Assembly (NCBI GenBank): GCA_027886175.1
Contig: JAJNNQ010000040.1
Span: 23,518,001 to 23,582,000 of the forward strand
Length of the DNA stretch: 64,000 nt
Reading direction: 5' to 3'
DNA from: Phylloscopus collybita
Taxonomy: Eukaryota > Chordata > Aves > Passeriformes > Phylloscopidae
The translations under genes and the position numbers were made by a program. Shown here piece by piece: positions 13,931 to 27,663 of this stretch (position 1 is its first letter; each line of letters begins with the position of its first letter). Below the pieces are notes generated by a model, which was not told where the DNA came from, did not search any database, and was given only the letters and a program-made list of their open reading frames with translations.

Positions 13931-16900
13931 CAGTTTAAGTCAATAGGACAGCTTCCTCAGCTTGATGAGGAATGCTATGGCTGCCTAGCTGATGCTCAGT
14001 GTATTTTCATATAGAGATGAAGCTCTGCTTGTTTAATGAATTTAGTACTAAAGTGAACAGTTTCCATTGCTGGAGATACAGAGTTTTGTTGTAATTTCTT
14101 GCCTTTAAATGCATTAGGCTAATGGAAAAGTAGCATTTTTGGTCTTAGCAAAGAGTCCCAAAGAAAGTTACATTACATTTTGGCTTGATTAGAAATACTA
14201 AGAGAATAATCCACCTCACAGTATTTTTGTTCAGTTTCCACAATATTTTGGGTGAAGAACTTTGATGGGCTTTGAACTTGAACAAGCCTACCATCTTCAG
14301 GTCAGGTGACATTACTTTAAGATGTTTCTCCACCAGCACACAAATTAACATTGACACGTCTACGGACATAAGGCAGACTGCTAAGGCAGAACACTGATTT
14401 TCTTACAAATCCAGTCAACGATCACACAGACAGGGCTTGTATGGTTCAGTCTTCATGTCTGTCCTCAAAAGAATATTGAGATAAGACCTCTTTGCAGGGC
14501 TTTGTGTAAGCATACATTTCAACTAGTGTGGGCCAAACCCTGAAACTGTAGAGGAAAAAATTAAAATGTTAGAAAAACCAAAAAGCAAAGAGAACTCCTT
14601 TCATGGTCTCAGACAACACTGTTCTCAGTGTGTGGTTTATCTGGGTTTTGGGGTACCCCTCTGCAATTTCTAAGTGATTCTGAAAAAAGAACCAGAACAG
14701 AATATATTTGAATCATGGGCGTGCCTACAACAGGAAGCTGCATTTTGAAACAAATTTTGCAAAGGCACCTTTTGTGACAGCAAACAATTGCTAAGTTTTA
14801 AAATTTTTTCTGCAACTTTGTGACAGGAATGTCAACTTCTGGAAAGTGCTGACACACCGACATGTTGTCTCCAATTAATTACAATAGCTAACATCTCTGC
14901 AATTTGTTATTCTGAATAGATAAATTTTTATGGAAGTAGTAAGCAAATGAATCAAACTTAACTCCTGAGTATTTTTATTACGTTTTGTTCTTTAAAGCAC
15001 TGTATCAGGATGAGAGAAAATAAGAACTGTTAAGGAAGGGAATCTTGAGTTGTTATGTGACTATTTTCTCTGATTCTCACCTTACACTTTCAAGAACTCT
15101 GTAATTCTATGGAGAGGATGATGATGTTCTCATTCCTGCTGCAAAGAGAGAGAGATGGGTGCATGCTGTGCTCCTAGAGAGGGGTTTTTTTTCACTCTAA
15201 CTGCTCTTGTTATCAATCTAAAGTGAATTCTATTCTTAGTAGATAACTATCACCACTCATCATTATTTTCTGAAGTTCACAGATCAGTGACAAAGCCTCT
15301 CATTAGAAGAAGGAATTTGGTCTCTCATGTTTTTCCACCTCTGGCCTCCTGCATTTCCTTTGTTCATCCACCTGTCTTTTCAAGAGAGATGTATAAAGTT
15401 CAAAATGCACAGCACCCAGCATCCTGTCTTTCTGCAATTTGCCACAATTTCTGCATGTACTCCGTGCCCTGGCATTAGCAGCACAGTGGAGTCCATGGGA
15501 GGGCAGGGGGGGTTCTCCCACCCAACAGCTTATGCAAACGTGTTTTTACTGCACAGACAACTAAGTTTTTGACAGCTCAAGGATGATTAAAATTTTCAAG
15601 AGCCTGGCAGATACCTCTGCTAAAGCAGAAGGAAAATGGTGGGTAAATAAAGCAAAGACATGCTTACCATTTAGCAACAGCTTTTCTCTCCTCATTCCAG
15701 TTTTTGTAATCTTCCCGTCAAAAGTTGTTTGTTTCATACACAGGCATTGCTGTACAAAGCCCTGCTAATCTGCCCTTGCCGCCTCCTCCTGTGCTTCAAA
15801 TATAACAAAAGGTGATTTTCTTTCCTTTTTTGTGTAATTGATTTAAGTGAAGGACGTGTTCTTTCCATTTAAGACCTTCTTTATACAGGACTGAAATACC
15901 ATGTCTTAGACCCAAGCATTAGGTATTTATTAGATATAAACAAACATACTGTCAAACCTGGCACTTGAAACAAAAAAAATTCTCCTTTCCCCAACATCTC
16001 TCTGTTCTCCAAACTACTGTATTATTTGCTGTACTCAGATTCTGACCATAAGAGGCTGTTCTTGTTGATAAACGCAGTGTAAGTTTCCACCTCTATCGAC
16101 ATCCGTCTGCTTGCCTAAAAGCTCCCGTTTTGCTGTTATTCCATTCAACACAGAATCATGCAGCGAGGTGAAACAGATTTGGAAACAGAATGTTCATGCC
16201 TTGATGCTGGGTATGTCATGCAGAGCGTGATGAGATGTTATATCTACCCTTTCAGAACTCCGGGCAGAAATAAGAGTTAATTAAATAGGATTTGTCTGTC
16301 TCATGCACCCAGTCACACTTTCACAATGCTCTGAAAACTGACTTTTTCCAGCTTTCCCTTGATAAAGAATTGCTACCTATGTCCAATCACAATGTGTTGC
16401 TGGACACTTAGGAAAAAAAATCAGCTTGATGGGACTGATATTCTGAAAATTCAAAGCTGTGAAAAGGACTCACAACTCAGAGTGATCCGATGGTTAGAGA
16501 AAAATAGAATGCAGCCTAATAATTTTCAGTGCTAGTCCTGGTTTGATCCTATTCTATCCTAAAACCATGTTCAGACCCAAACCCAGGACAGTTCCAAATC
16601 TGAAAAATGGATGGGCCTGAAATGCACATGTACTCATCAGAGTAAGTCTGAATTTTGACCAAGCAAATGTATTTCTCTAATGACATTTTTTTTTCCTTTT
16701 TGATCCTGACTGGTTCCTATAGGATTTATCAGATTTAAAACAAGAGTGTTACAACTAAGAATTTGGATACTGAGATACTAAATTTCAAAAGTTTTTCATT
16801 TGCACATCTGTGCAAAAGTAATAAATATCACTCACTCCTACTCATAACAACTTACTGTTTTGTTCAATGACAAAATACATAACCTTGGCATTACCAGCCT

Positions 16901-17671
16901 TGCATTTCAAAGGCATTTCATAATTGTTTACCTCTTGGCTTGAACAGTAGTACTGTATGTACAAGGCCCTCCTTGAACTTGTGTAATTCAAAACTGTTTG
17001 GAAACTTTTCCTCAAACTAATTTTTTCAGGAAAAAAAAAAAAGGCAAACAATAATAATAATAACATATTCCAATAAAGGATTTCTGCTAAGCTTTTTTGT
17101 TAAAAATAAAAAATTCCTTTCTCTTTTACCCCAGAAAAGCAGTTTTCATTCCTGCTTATTTCAAAGGAATGTCTGCAATTTTGCGGTATTATGCAAACCC
17201 CAATTAGCAATCCACAAGGTGTTTTGAGAAACAGTGCCTAATGTGTTACAGACACATTTAGTGGCCAACCTCCAACAGCCTGAAAAAATGCCTTTTTTGA
17301 AAGAATGTTTGGGAATTAAGTCACCTCAATTTTACTGGGAAATGCTAATAGAAATAATTCTTCCAACAGTTAATAAAACTTTTTTTTATTAGTTGCTGCT
17401 TTATGTTCTCTTACAGGAACAGAGCAGGATATTTCTGGCATCTGAGCAATTTGGTTTCCTTCAGTCTTTCGTTAAAATCCTGTTCTACAACTACTCACTG
17501 CTGAACAAAGTGGTTAGTCCTACAAATTGTAATCATTATTTGAAAGCAGTTCCAAAGACATCCATTGATTACATTTGTTTATTTAGATCTGTTATGGGAT
17601 CTAATAACTGTGGGGTTTTCTTCACCTACACTGCCCAGCATAACAGGACACAGGTACTTAGGCTGCTTGAT

Positions 17672-17773
17672 ATAAACAGTGTACCCCATCCTGTACTGTT
17701 CTTACTGTTGTAAAACCTCCAGGTTTGGGTTTTACAACAGTAAGAACAGGAAAGGATGGGGTACGCTATTTAT
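17672..17773. repeat. Near-perfect 46-bp inverted repeat (hairpin), 10-nt loop
   Basis: The left arm 17672-17717 and right arm 17728-17773 flank a 10-nt loop. Counting outward from the loop there are 22 perfect pairs, mismatch, pair, mismatch, 12 perfect pairs, one G-T wobble, 2 pairs, mismatch, and 5 pairs. That is 42 Watson-Crick pairs plus one wobble out of 46. The arms contain no recognised repeat family and no tRNA or transposon ends. It could be a pre-miRNA-like hairpin, a template-switch inverted duplication, or a small MITE. Lying in a presumed intron, it would be transcribed if the minus-strand gene is active. Confidence 0.93.
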
Positions 17774-20119
17774 TCTGGGAGCACTCCTGGGCTACATACA
17801 CCAAGACTACCACTGAGCAGAATGTGCTGTCTGACACAGCTTACCTGCTCTTCGGAAACAAGACTCCACAGATTTAAAACACCCAAAGCACCACTGACAT
17901 ACACAAGTGACAGCAAAGCTGCTGCTCATTCACAGGGCGGAGGTTTTATTCCTCCCTTCCTCACCAGAACCGTGGAAAGGTTTTATGAATGCCAAAGTCA
18001 GAAAGAAGGTAAAGACATACACATGTGCATTTCAACACTCGTGACTATATTATGCCGGGTATTTCATTCACCTCAATTTCTCTTCCCTGCAGAGGAAAAA
18101 ACCCTCATCCTATTTGCAATCTTTTACAAGTGATCCTACCCCAGCCAACTCCAATAAGCACGTTTTATTGCTCAATTAGTTCTTTAGTTCTATCATGCTT
18201 AGGAACAGAAGTAAGATCTTGAAAAGTTTAAGCCTTTTTTCTTCTTGGCTCACATTCTACACAAACTGTTCCTAAAACTCTCATCCTTTCTCACTGACAC
18301 ATAGAAGTTCCTGGTCTCCTTTTTCCAGTTTCTAATCATGCCTCAACTCCTCATGAAACTCTAAGAGGCCCTGGCAGGCTCAGCTCTTCTCTCTCATTCT
18401 TTGCTAGCACAAAGTGGGGCTTACTGGACAAAGGGACAGAAGGGGCAAGGCTTTATTAAAGTTACTCTCAAAAGATTTTAATTATCATCAGAATAAACAC
18501 ACAAAGAAGATAAGTATGTTAAACTGTGATTTTTTTTTTCCTGAAGACATAAAATATTGTGCATATCTAGAAACACCATAAATTACAGATCAGCTGTCAA
18601 ATATTCAGTGGTTGAATAAGACATACTTCTGAACCTCTGGGGCTGAGTACCATTTAAGTAATTCAATAGCACATCAAAATTGATTTTTGTTTTAATTTTC
18701 CTGAAAAGTCATTTTTGCTGATCAACTGCCATTTTACTCTTCCTTGTTTCAAAATCTGCGAAAGGAAAATATGTATTCAAAAATACGAAAGCCATAAATC
18801 AGTAAATTAAAAGTTTCAGAGGAAAGATCTGAGCTTCAACTGAACTATTCTTACAACCTTGGCTTTACTCTATGCTTTACTGGGCCTCAAGTTGACAAAA
18901 TGGGGTCGGACAGCCAAACACTTTCCCTTTTGGAGGCTGAGTCAGTCACAAAATATGGGGCCCAATCTGTTCTGCTAGAACAGCCACTTTTAGTAGCTGG
19001 TCTTGCTAATAGGCCATTGCTTTCTACAGCCTGAAGTCTTTCAGGCAGTCACCAGCCTTCAAGTGTTAGGCAGGTAATGTGATGCTACTCAAAGTGTGCA
19101 TTGGTTAACTAAAGCAACTGCCCTGCTGCTGAAGGTATCAACCCTCTAGCTCTGTTATGTTAGAGGAGCATGCAAACACCCCTAGCCTCCCTCAATGCAA
19201 GATATGTTTAATATGTTAAATAACCTTGAACCTAAGTAACCTAATGAACTTGTGGGTGGTTTCTAAAGTTATCATCCATCTGTACCCACATGCTGCGGGC
19301 TGCTTTTAAAGGTGAACTGTACAGGAGCCTATGACACGGACTGTTTTAACCCCACTAGCAGGCATAACAGTCTCTCTGCCAGGGGTCAGCATTGATGGCA
19401 AAGCAGACCCAGAAGGAGAAGGGTTTGGCCCTCATCTTACCTGTCAACTAACATGAAAGGTCTCTAAGTTCATGCAGTTTCAAAGCTAGAAACTCAAAGA
19501 CAAATTTATATGCTTTTTCCTGTTCAATTACAGCAGTAAGAGAAACTGCCACTCTGCACCTAAATAAAGTGCATTTAGGGCTTGGGCTCTATTTCAAGTT
19601 CTTATTAGCTCCTGGAAAGGTGCCACAGCAGCTCAAAACCTCTCCTGCCTGAAGCTGCTTAACTCTGCTGTACAAAGAGCACTGCATCTGCATGGAAGAA
19701 GACCAGTTCCTTTGGATTCCCCACTTGTGGCCCTGCTTAGCTCTGTACTAGCATACTCCGTACTCCATACTCTCCATGTGCTGAGCTGCCTGAGCCAGAG
19801 GTGCAGCTCTGCTCCCCATCTCCACGTTCCCCTGCAGCCCAGGAAACACAACCCGGTGCCACACAGCAAGAAGGCACCACCAGACCACCACCGATCAGAT
19901 GCACAGATCACCTGTGACTTGTCAACACAGCCCTGAGCAGCTTCTGAGTGCCTCATGCATAATTCACGCTTCCTAAACTGGTTTCTGTGTGTATTTTGAC
20001 GGCTAACACTCCAAGCTCATTTCTGATCTGTTGCACCGTGGCATTGAAGAGCTTTAAATGCTAGCTGACTTCCCCCAGAAAGCATTAAGTTACACACAGA
20101 GTCTTTGTTCTCCACACTT

Positions 20120-20143
20120 CCCCCCCCCCCGCAAAAGAAAAAA

Positions 20144-20175
<32 letters not shown>

Positions 20176-20177
20176 AA
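20120..20177 (+). repeat. C11 run followed by interrupted poly(A)
   Basis: Eleven C's (20120-20130) are followed by GCAAAAG and then about 39 A's broken by one G. On the other strand it reads poly(T) then G11. Lys-rich and Phe-rich frames across it are artefacts of the repeat. Confidence 0.9.
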
Positions 20178-20984
20178 GAGTGCCTGGCAGCTTTCCTGTA
20201 AATATGTTCATGCCTTCAGTAGCTAAAAAGGAAATAGAAGAAAGTCAGTTCCTTCCTCCATCTCTGCATCTCATAACAGACTTGTACAGAAAACCCAACC
20301 AACACAGTGGTCACCCATCCTCCTCCCACCTCTCCTTTTCAAGCAGTGGAGACAGCTCTTTGAAGGCCATCTCCTCTGGTAACAGTCTGCAGGTTGCACT
20401 TTCAAAGCCTGTAACTGGTGATTTGGGAAAATCACAATGTGTGGCTCCACCACCTTGACTTACTGCCTCTCTCAGCTGGTCAAGCGTTCAGGTGTGGTTT
20501 TCTACTCAAAGCCAGCAGAAGATACGCTACTCAAGGCAAAGGCAGCTCCCTTTGGTTTTGGGCTTTTTTCATGATTTCCCCTATGTTTCTTTATTTGTAC
20601 AAACATCTTGTAAATGGAGACAGAAATATTAAATATTTGCCCAGATTTTCCACGGTTCCATTGTAACATCTGTTTGCAGATTTTACATTTGGTAACAAAG
20701 GGAGAGAAGCAACAGAGAAAAGAGTTTTAATTGTTCCATCTTCCCTTCCCCTTCAAAGAGTGAGTACTCCTGCCCCCAAAGGGGGCTGAATGCCACCTAT
20801 TTTGTGAAATGTTGCCTCCTGTTCACAGGCCACCTTCCACTAGCACCCCTATCAAGCCTTAAAAAAAGTATTTTCTTATTTCGTCCTCAAGGATGACAGC
20901 CTGAAGTGGAGGTGATAAACACCCTTACTTTCAAAGAAGTTTTTGATTTATACAGCACTCACAGGATTTTTTGGGAACTGACAG

Positions 20985-22467
20985 GTGAAGTAGCTAAGCC
21001 ACTCTCCATCATATTTGAGTAGCTGTGGCATTTCAGTAAAGTTCCCACCAACTGGAAAAGGGGAAGCAAAATCCCCATTTTTAGAAAGGATACAAAGGAG
21101 ACCTTGGGAACCACATGCCAGTAGGTTGGTCAGGCTCAGGCTGGTCAGACTCACCTCTGTGACCAGCAAGATCATGGAGCAGATCCTCCTGGAAACAACA
21201 CTGAATGCTCACATGGAAAATAAGGAGTTGATTGGTGATAGCAAACACAGCTCCAGTAAGGACAAATCATGCCTGACAAATTGGTGCCCTTCTACAATGG
21301 AATTAACGTGTAGGTGTATAAGGGAAGAGGCTACTGACATCATCTACCTGGATTTGTGCAAAGCAGTTGATGCTGTCACACACAAGTCCCTGTCTCTAAA
21401 CTGGAGAGACATGGATTTGACAGATGGACTATGCAGTGGATAAAGAACTGGCAGGACGGTTGCACTCAAGCCCTGCAGTTGACAGCTCAATGCCCAAGTG
21501 ACAAATGGCATTCCTCAGGGGTTGGCTTAGCAACCAGCACTATTCCACACTTTTGTCAGCAACATGGACGGTGGGACTGAGTGCAGACTCAGCAAGTTTG
21601 CCAACAACACCAAGCTCTGTGGTGTGTTCTGTACGCTGGAAGGAAAGGATGCCATCCAGAGGAACCTTGACAGGCTTGAGAAGTGGGCCTGCGCAAACTT
21701 CACGAAGTTCAACAAGACTAAGGGCAAGGTCCTGCACCTGGATAGAGCCAATACCAAGCACAAGTGCAGGCTGAGCAGAGAATGGATTGAGAGCAGCCCT
21801 TGTGAGAGGGACTTGGACATGTTGGTGGCTGAGAAACTTGACATGAGTAGGCTGAGTAAGCTCGCAGTCAAGGTGGTTAACCATGTCCTGGGCTGCATGG
21901 ACAGCAGGGCAAAGGAGGTACTTCTGCCACCTCAGTCTGCTCTCATGAGACCTCATCTGAAGTGCTGCATCCAGCTCTGGGGCCCCCAACACGAGAAGGA
22001 CATGGATTTGTTGAAGCAAGTCCAGAGGAAAGACATGGAGATGTTCAGAGGGCTGGAGCACCCCTCCTATGAAGACAGGCCGAGAGAGTTGGGGCTGTCC
22101 TGGAGATGCAAAGGCTGCAGGGAGACCTTACAGCACCTTCTGGTACCTAAAGTGGGCCTACAGGAGACCTGGAGAGGGACTTTTTACATGGGCATGAAAT
22201 GACAGAACAGGGGGAAATGGTTTCAAACTGAAAGAGGGCAGGTTTAGATTAGATTTAAAAAAGAAATTCTTAACTGTGAGGGTGGTGAGACATTGGAACA
22301 GGTTGCTCAGAGGAGCTGTGGATGCCCCATTCCTGGAAATTTTCAAGGCCAGGTTGGATGGGGCTTTGAGAAACTTGGTCTAGTGGAAGGTGTCTCTGCC
22401 CATGGTGGTGTGGTTGAAACTACATGATTTCTGAGGTCCCCTCCAACCCAAACCATTCCATGATTTT
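20985..22467 (+). mobile_element. CR1 LINE, 5'-truncated, reverse transcriptase C-terminal half plus 3' UTR
   Basis: The sequence follows the avian CR1 ORF2 in order. It starts with the region before finger/palm motifs and the SLTSVTSKIMEQILLE block (about 21120-21190). The palm motif A region follows as YLDLCKAVDAV (about 21345-21380), then motif C as FANNTKL (about 21597-21617). The C-terminal part (SREWIESS, RPHLKC, LWGPQHEKDMDLL, RELGLSW) comes next, and then the CR1 3' UTR ending in a CCTCCAACCCAAACCATTCCATGAT-type terminus. Reading is broken among several frames (21015-21443, then 21564-22202). The catalytic FADD pair is FANN, so the enzyme is dead. Its absence upstream of about 20985 is the usual CR1 5' truncation. 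It lies in the presumed first intron, antisense to the gene. Confidence 0.95.
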
Positions 22468-24794
22468 AATGCAACGTAGCACTACATAAGGGATGTCTAA
22501 GAATTTGTTCTTTCCTCATTTCAGTGCAGTTTATTTTTGCTCTATCCTTGTCCAATCCATTTCAATTACCAGTTTCCCTCTTTAAAGAGATTTTAAAACA
22601 GTAATCCAACTGTTCTGATATTACTCACCCAAGCTATCTGTCTGGCATTCATATTTTTACATGCTTTTCTTTTTACTATCACACTGCTTTATTTTATTTA
22701 ATCTCTGTTCCTTCCCCTTCTGCCCCTGTGTATGGCTCTGATGGTTCTGTGTTACTTTATCACACTCTAAACTATAAGAGAAATTTGGGTCAGATAATAA
22801 GTTTTGCTGCTGCATGCCCTGCTTGTGCTCATCAGAAGAGACTGAGGCTCTTCTCTTGATAAAAACATTGGTTTGGGAACAAGAGCAGAACTTTTGAGCA
22901 ACGATATTAAAGCCAAACAAGTTTCTACTGGCAGCACCTTACCAGTTCACCTGGGAAAGCTGCTGACTCCTACAAGCCATAGGGTTTTGGTGACTGCAAT
23001 GCTCGTGACCCACTGTACAATGAGGTTTTCAGGGAAAATTAAGTTTCAGTATCTACTCTCTCCTTCTGGACAAAGGTAAAGGAGAAGCTCCTGCAGGGCA
23101 TTGAATATACACCTCCCAGCTGAGACACATAATTTAAACAGCTGCTGGTTAGAAGCATGCCTGCCTTTGCACCATGACAGTCATCCCCGTAGCCTCAACT
23201 ACCCTAATTAAAATAAGGTGTGGGGTGCTATCTGGGGAAAAACAGGAGTTCTATTAACTTGAGCTGGGGAACAGATATATATGAGGCATTTCACAAGCCA
23301 TTCATACAGTGACACAGCAAGCTGTATTTGTAGGGGACATCAATTGTCTGCAGACTCCAACAGCACACAGCCTTATCTACCACGTGCTATTCTTTGTTAA
23401 AGGACCAGTAAACAAAATTCTTCCTGTAACAAGGAGGAAGAGGCAGTGCAAGGAACAGGGGATGCCAATTTTCTGTTGAAAGAAGCATCAGTGAAAAGGT
23501 ACTGTGCACAGAGGTGGAGGCTACAGGAGGGGAAGGTTTCAAAGACTATCTAAAATAGAGAAGAGGCAATTAAGACTGCAGGTGTGGGAACCAGTTAAGT
23601 TGAAGACAGAGATGTGATTGCAACAGAAGAGAACGAACTTGCAGTTAGTCAGGTAGCCAGTCTGGTCATAATAATCTGGAAAAATGCTCGGAGGCATGGT
23701 GGCTGAGAAGTACACTAGGACAGACTTTGCAGTATGAAGGGAGAACAAATGACTATTAAGAGAAATTGAGGACTTGACAGTGATGGTAAAAAAGAAATCC
23801 CATATTGAACTGTTGCTCTGCTTTTCTAAAATGGAGGAGAACTGGCCTGGTGATTTTTCTCACCCTCATCTCTCCATGTGGTCTAGAGTTGGCATGAAAA
23901 TTGAAGTCTAAATAGGAGAATAGAGGAAAAAAAATTAAGCATATGACCAGAAAAACACAGATTCGCAATGATGATCTAACCTTCAGTAGTTCTGCCTCTA
24001 ATTCATAGTGCTGCTCTTAACTCATGCTGTTAACAAGGTCACATGCAAAACGTTTTTCTGTCTGTATGACAAGACAGCTAAGTATAGAGTGCTTTCCCCT
24101 TCTAGTCATTTGATCCTATTCAAAACATATAATCTCCCTGGTCTCCAGTCTGTGCAAAGCCAGACATCAGCACATTTTTGGCTACACGGCACCTACAAAA
24201 AGATTAGTGACAGTCTTGTGAGGCTTGTGGTGCAGATTCTGTCAAGGGGCCAACATTTAAATAAGGTACCTTGTATTTTCATTACGAGAATTCCAGCTCA
24301 CTATTAGCAAAGTTAGCTTAATTTTTACTCTGTTGTGCCAGCTACTTAGTAGGTACTTAATGATGTGCATGGCTGGAAATGGGGGAAGGGAAGATCTATT
24401 CTATTGCTATTCCACAGGGAAATTAAATAGGCTTGCTGAGTTTGCCCAGTTAGGGGTTATAACTTTATTCTGAATTCCACCTCTTTAATGTAATTATGAT
24501 TTAACAGCTATCTGATTTCAGTAGATGATGACATTTTAGAGATTGCATCTTATAACTCAGAAAACTCAGAACAGTCTTCTGTAGGTAGCTTAAGCATTTA
24601 TTTGGCAAAAATCAGGTAGCTTCCCTGACACTTAGGCTTCTATCTTGAAGCAGAACTTCAGACCTAGTTATTAGTGAAGAGGTGAGCATTCAAGTTCTAC
24701 TGATGATCTGTGAGATCTTGTAAAATATCATACATCTCTAACAGGTAACCCATGCAGACCACTCATGCTTATTATTTGCTGCACTTCACCTTGC

Positions 24795-25068
24795 ACACAG
24801 TATGTTATCTGCACTGGCCTCATAAGACCTATCCCTTTCACTTTTAAAATGGGTAAGTTAACTAGTACTCAGGAAGAAAGAGAAGATATCATACTGAAAT
24901 CTTTTGATTACTCATTAAGCTGAACTATTATAGTCCTTTAACACAGTATGTTATCTGCACTGGCCTCACAAGTCCTACTATCCCTTTCACTTTTACAATG
25001 AGTAAGTTAACTAGTACTCAGGAAGAAAGAGAAGATATCATACTGAAACATTTTGATTACTCATTAAG
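24795..25068 (+). repeat. Tandem duplication, 146-bp period, two copies
   Basis: Copy 1 (shared part 24795-24919) and copy 2 (24941-25068) both run from ACACAGTATGTTATCTGCAC to TTTTGATTACTCATTAAG. They differ by about six substitutions and a 3-bp insertion, roughly 95% identical by eye. The last ~15 bp (TTTGATTACTCATTA) recur a third time at 25079-25093. No protein is coded. Confidence 0.93.
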
Positions 25069-27642
25069 TTACTCACTATTTGATTACTCATTATATTATT
25101 CGCTGTAACAGCTCCTTTATGCTCTTGCCTGCAGCATGTCTTCAACATGAGCCCCCATGCTGCTCTAACTTGAGTTGCTGTCCTTGATATTTTCATCACT
25201 TTGGCTGCGATGCATGAAGCTCGAAAAATGGATAAACCATACTTCACAACATGCTCCTTAAAAAGAAAGTCTCTGAGAGTCAGTGCAGGACTCCACCAAG
25301 CCCATCTCATCTGTGTCACCATGCCCTTATCCGCATCTGCAATTATGGTTTCCAGTGAGAGGGCAGGACAACTTGACAGAAAGAAGATGGGCAAAAAGCT
25401 GTGCCAGCACTTATACACAGCAGTGATTGTTGCCTTATTCATGATTGACAAGGAGGGAACTTGGGATTAAACTTGGGACATGCTAGTGGACGAAACAGCA
25501 CTGAAGAAATTACCTACCCATGGCTTGCCTCCTCTAAGTGTGCTCTGCTCCTCGCTGCTCTGCTTCCTTGAGAGCTCTGCTGACTCTAAGCAGGATGTTC
25601 AAACTGACCTTGCTTGGAAGTGTTTGCTGACAGTGTCTCACCTAAAAGCCTTGCATCTCTGCCATTTTAGGGTGGTAGTTCCCAGCTGTGCAATAAATTC
25701 TTCTCTCCTTAGTCTCTTTTCTAGTGATCATGGAAAGCAACACACAGACTTTTACACGCACAGAAATTAGTTCAGTTCTGAGGTATTAATTAACCAGTAC
25801 TAATTTATTCAGCTAGCTTTAGTTCCAAATAAGAACATGAAATGGACATTCACTAGTGCTTCCAGGAAGAACAGAAAGCAAGTGCAATAGCTGTGTAGCA
25901 CCTATAAAGTTCAGAATCTCTTGTACGCAGCTTTTTGTTTCTCGCTGTTAGTGTGCCTGAACATAATCTGTATCACTAAAATAATCTGCAAGCAGGGAGT
26001 GCAGAATTCTTTTCCTCTCCCCACTTCTTTTAATGAGACAAACCTGCATGCAAACCCCAAGCTGGATCAAACAGTTTTTTCTGGCATTTCTCAGAAGCTC
26101 AGTCTCTCTTACCCCTTTATTCTCTCAGTTCCACTTGGAATTAGAAATGCAATTGCCCAATTACTGTGAAGGCACCTGTTCTTGCCATATATCCACTCAG
26201 GTGGAAGCAGAAAATAAATCTTCCATGAAAGCCTGTGATTACAAGATTCCCAGTTTAAGTTTTGCACACGTGAACTGTTTGGAAGATGTTTGGATAAGCG
26301 AAGTTCAGAACACAGCTATTTGGATAAGCACCTGGTGCTTCCGTGAACACAGTCTCCTGATAACCCAGATAACATGCAGAGATAACCCCCCCAAGGACTT
26401 GCTGCAGATAACCTTAACCAACAGAAGCACTTTTTAGACAAGGAAAAACTTAGGCAACAGCTATTAAAAACAGGATTGTGGACTGCGTATGAAAGGTGTT
26501 TTTGGCACCTGTCAAAATTTTGATGGCTTAAGAAATGTTCTGCACCTGCATTTTCCAATTAGTCTGTATGATTTTTAATTGAATATTTGCTTGGCACATC
26601 TGTGTAGACACTAGTTTTTGACTATTGTGGAACATAGTCCCAGCAAGCTTAAAACTAATTCTTTCTACTTGATAAACATACTTTATGATTCAACTTTCAA
26701 AAGCAGTGTTCAAATACTACTGTGTAGTCCATAGTTTGGAGTTATTCTTCTGCCTGATCTGTAATTCCAGCAGCTGAAAACAAAGCATTCAATCTCAAGG
26801 CAGTGCTTAAGCAGCAGGAAAGAAGCAATGCCTGCCACAGCACAGTGTTTCTGAAAACCCTCCAGGATAACGCTTCACCTCTAACTGCACCTGCACAGAG
26901 CATCTTTTAAGTAGGTCTTTGAGTTAATACTTCGTCCTTACCTTAGGTCAGGGATATCAGGAGAACACTGAGATGGCAATATTTGAAGGGCATTACCTCC
27001 ACACAAGCCAAAGCTGGCTGGAGATGAAAGGATTTCATACTCTCCCACAGGAAGCAGAGTTTTGCACACTTCCCCTTCAGAAGGGATCAGAGCTGGGGAA
27101 GTTTATTTCTAAGCTATTTCTCCAAATGGTCTCATGTGTATAAAGAGACACTCAAGAGTACACCTTCCACAGGGTTATACCTAAAAGTAACACTGAACAT
27201 CCTGGTTTAGAACACAGCCCATCCTTGTCCATGGAAAGACTGTCCCTGGTTTCACTGCAACTTCAAACAGGTCCTCAGTTCCTGGGACTAGGGAGCACTC
27301 CCACAGCCTTGCATTCCCCGAGATTATAAACTGGCAAAGGTCAATGGCAAAGTTTTATTTTCTGAGGGAAATCTGAAGGATACCTGAATTTCAGGATATT
27401 CTATTCAAAGAGCAATGGAAGGGGTTTGCCTCTCTATTGCTACTGTAACAAGGGGCAGATCTGACAGCAATACTCTTGAGCCTGCTAAATCCTTGCCGTG
27501 TTGGACCTCTCTCTTTGTACACACCTTAGACCATACTACGTCCAACTTTTTCTGGAAAAACCACAACTTGCAGTCCACAGGGGAGCCAAAAGAATGCTTT
27601 ATCCAGGAGGTGAGCAAGGATTTATTCCCTCTCTCAAATCAA

Positions 27643-27663
27643 GTTTGTTTGTTTGTTTGTTTG
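27643..27663. repeat. (GTTT)5 microsatellite
   Basis: Five perfect GTTT units. The same tetranucleotide motif recurs near 54.1 kb. Confidence 0.9.

Larger units (their letters stand above)
1..20984. other. Non-coding DNA, presumed first intron of the minus-strand gene
   Basis: Apart from the listed repeats and hairpin I see no exon, RNA gene or transposon here. Slightly GC-richer blocks lie at about 2240-2560, 5080-5640, 10135-10400, 11940-12480 and 19600-19950. They carry overlapping short frames on both strands but no recognisable domain and no consistent splice structure, and may be old unrecognised repeats. Assignment as intron rests only on the donor at 34776 reading toward lower coordinates. 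Confidence 0.5.

Noticed and set aside
20105..20458. 117-codon plus-strand frame with a Lys-rich run
   Set aside because: It is produced by the poly(A) tract. The remainder has no recognisable domain.
25100..25760. LTR-like block with AATAAA near its end and overlapping frames on both strands
   Set aside because: No TG...CA ends, paired LTR, primer-binding site or retroviral protein motif could be seen.
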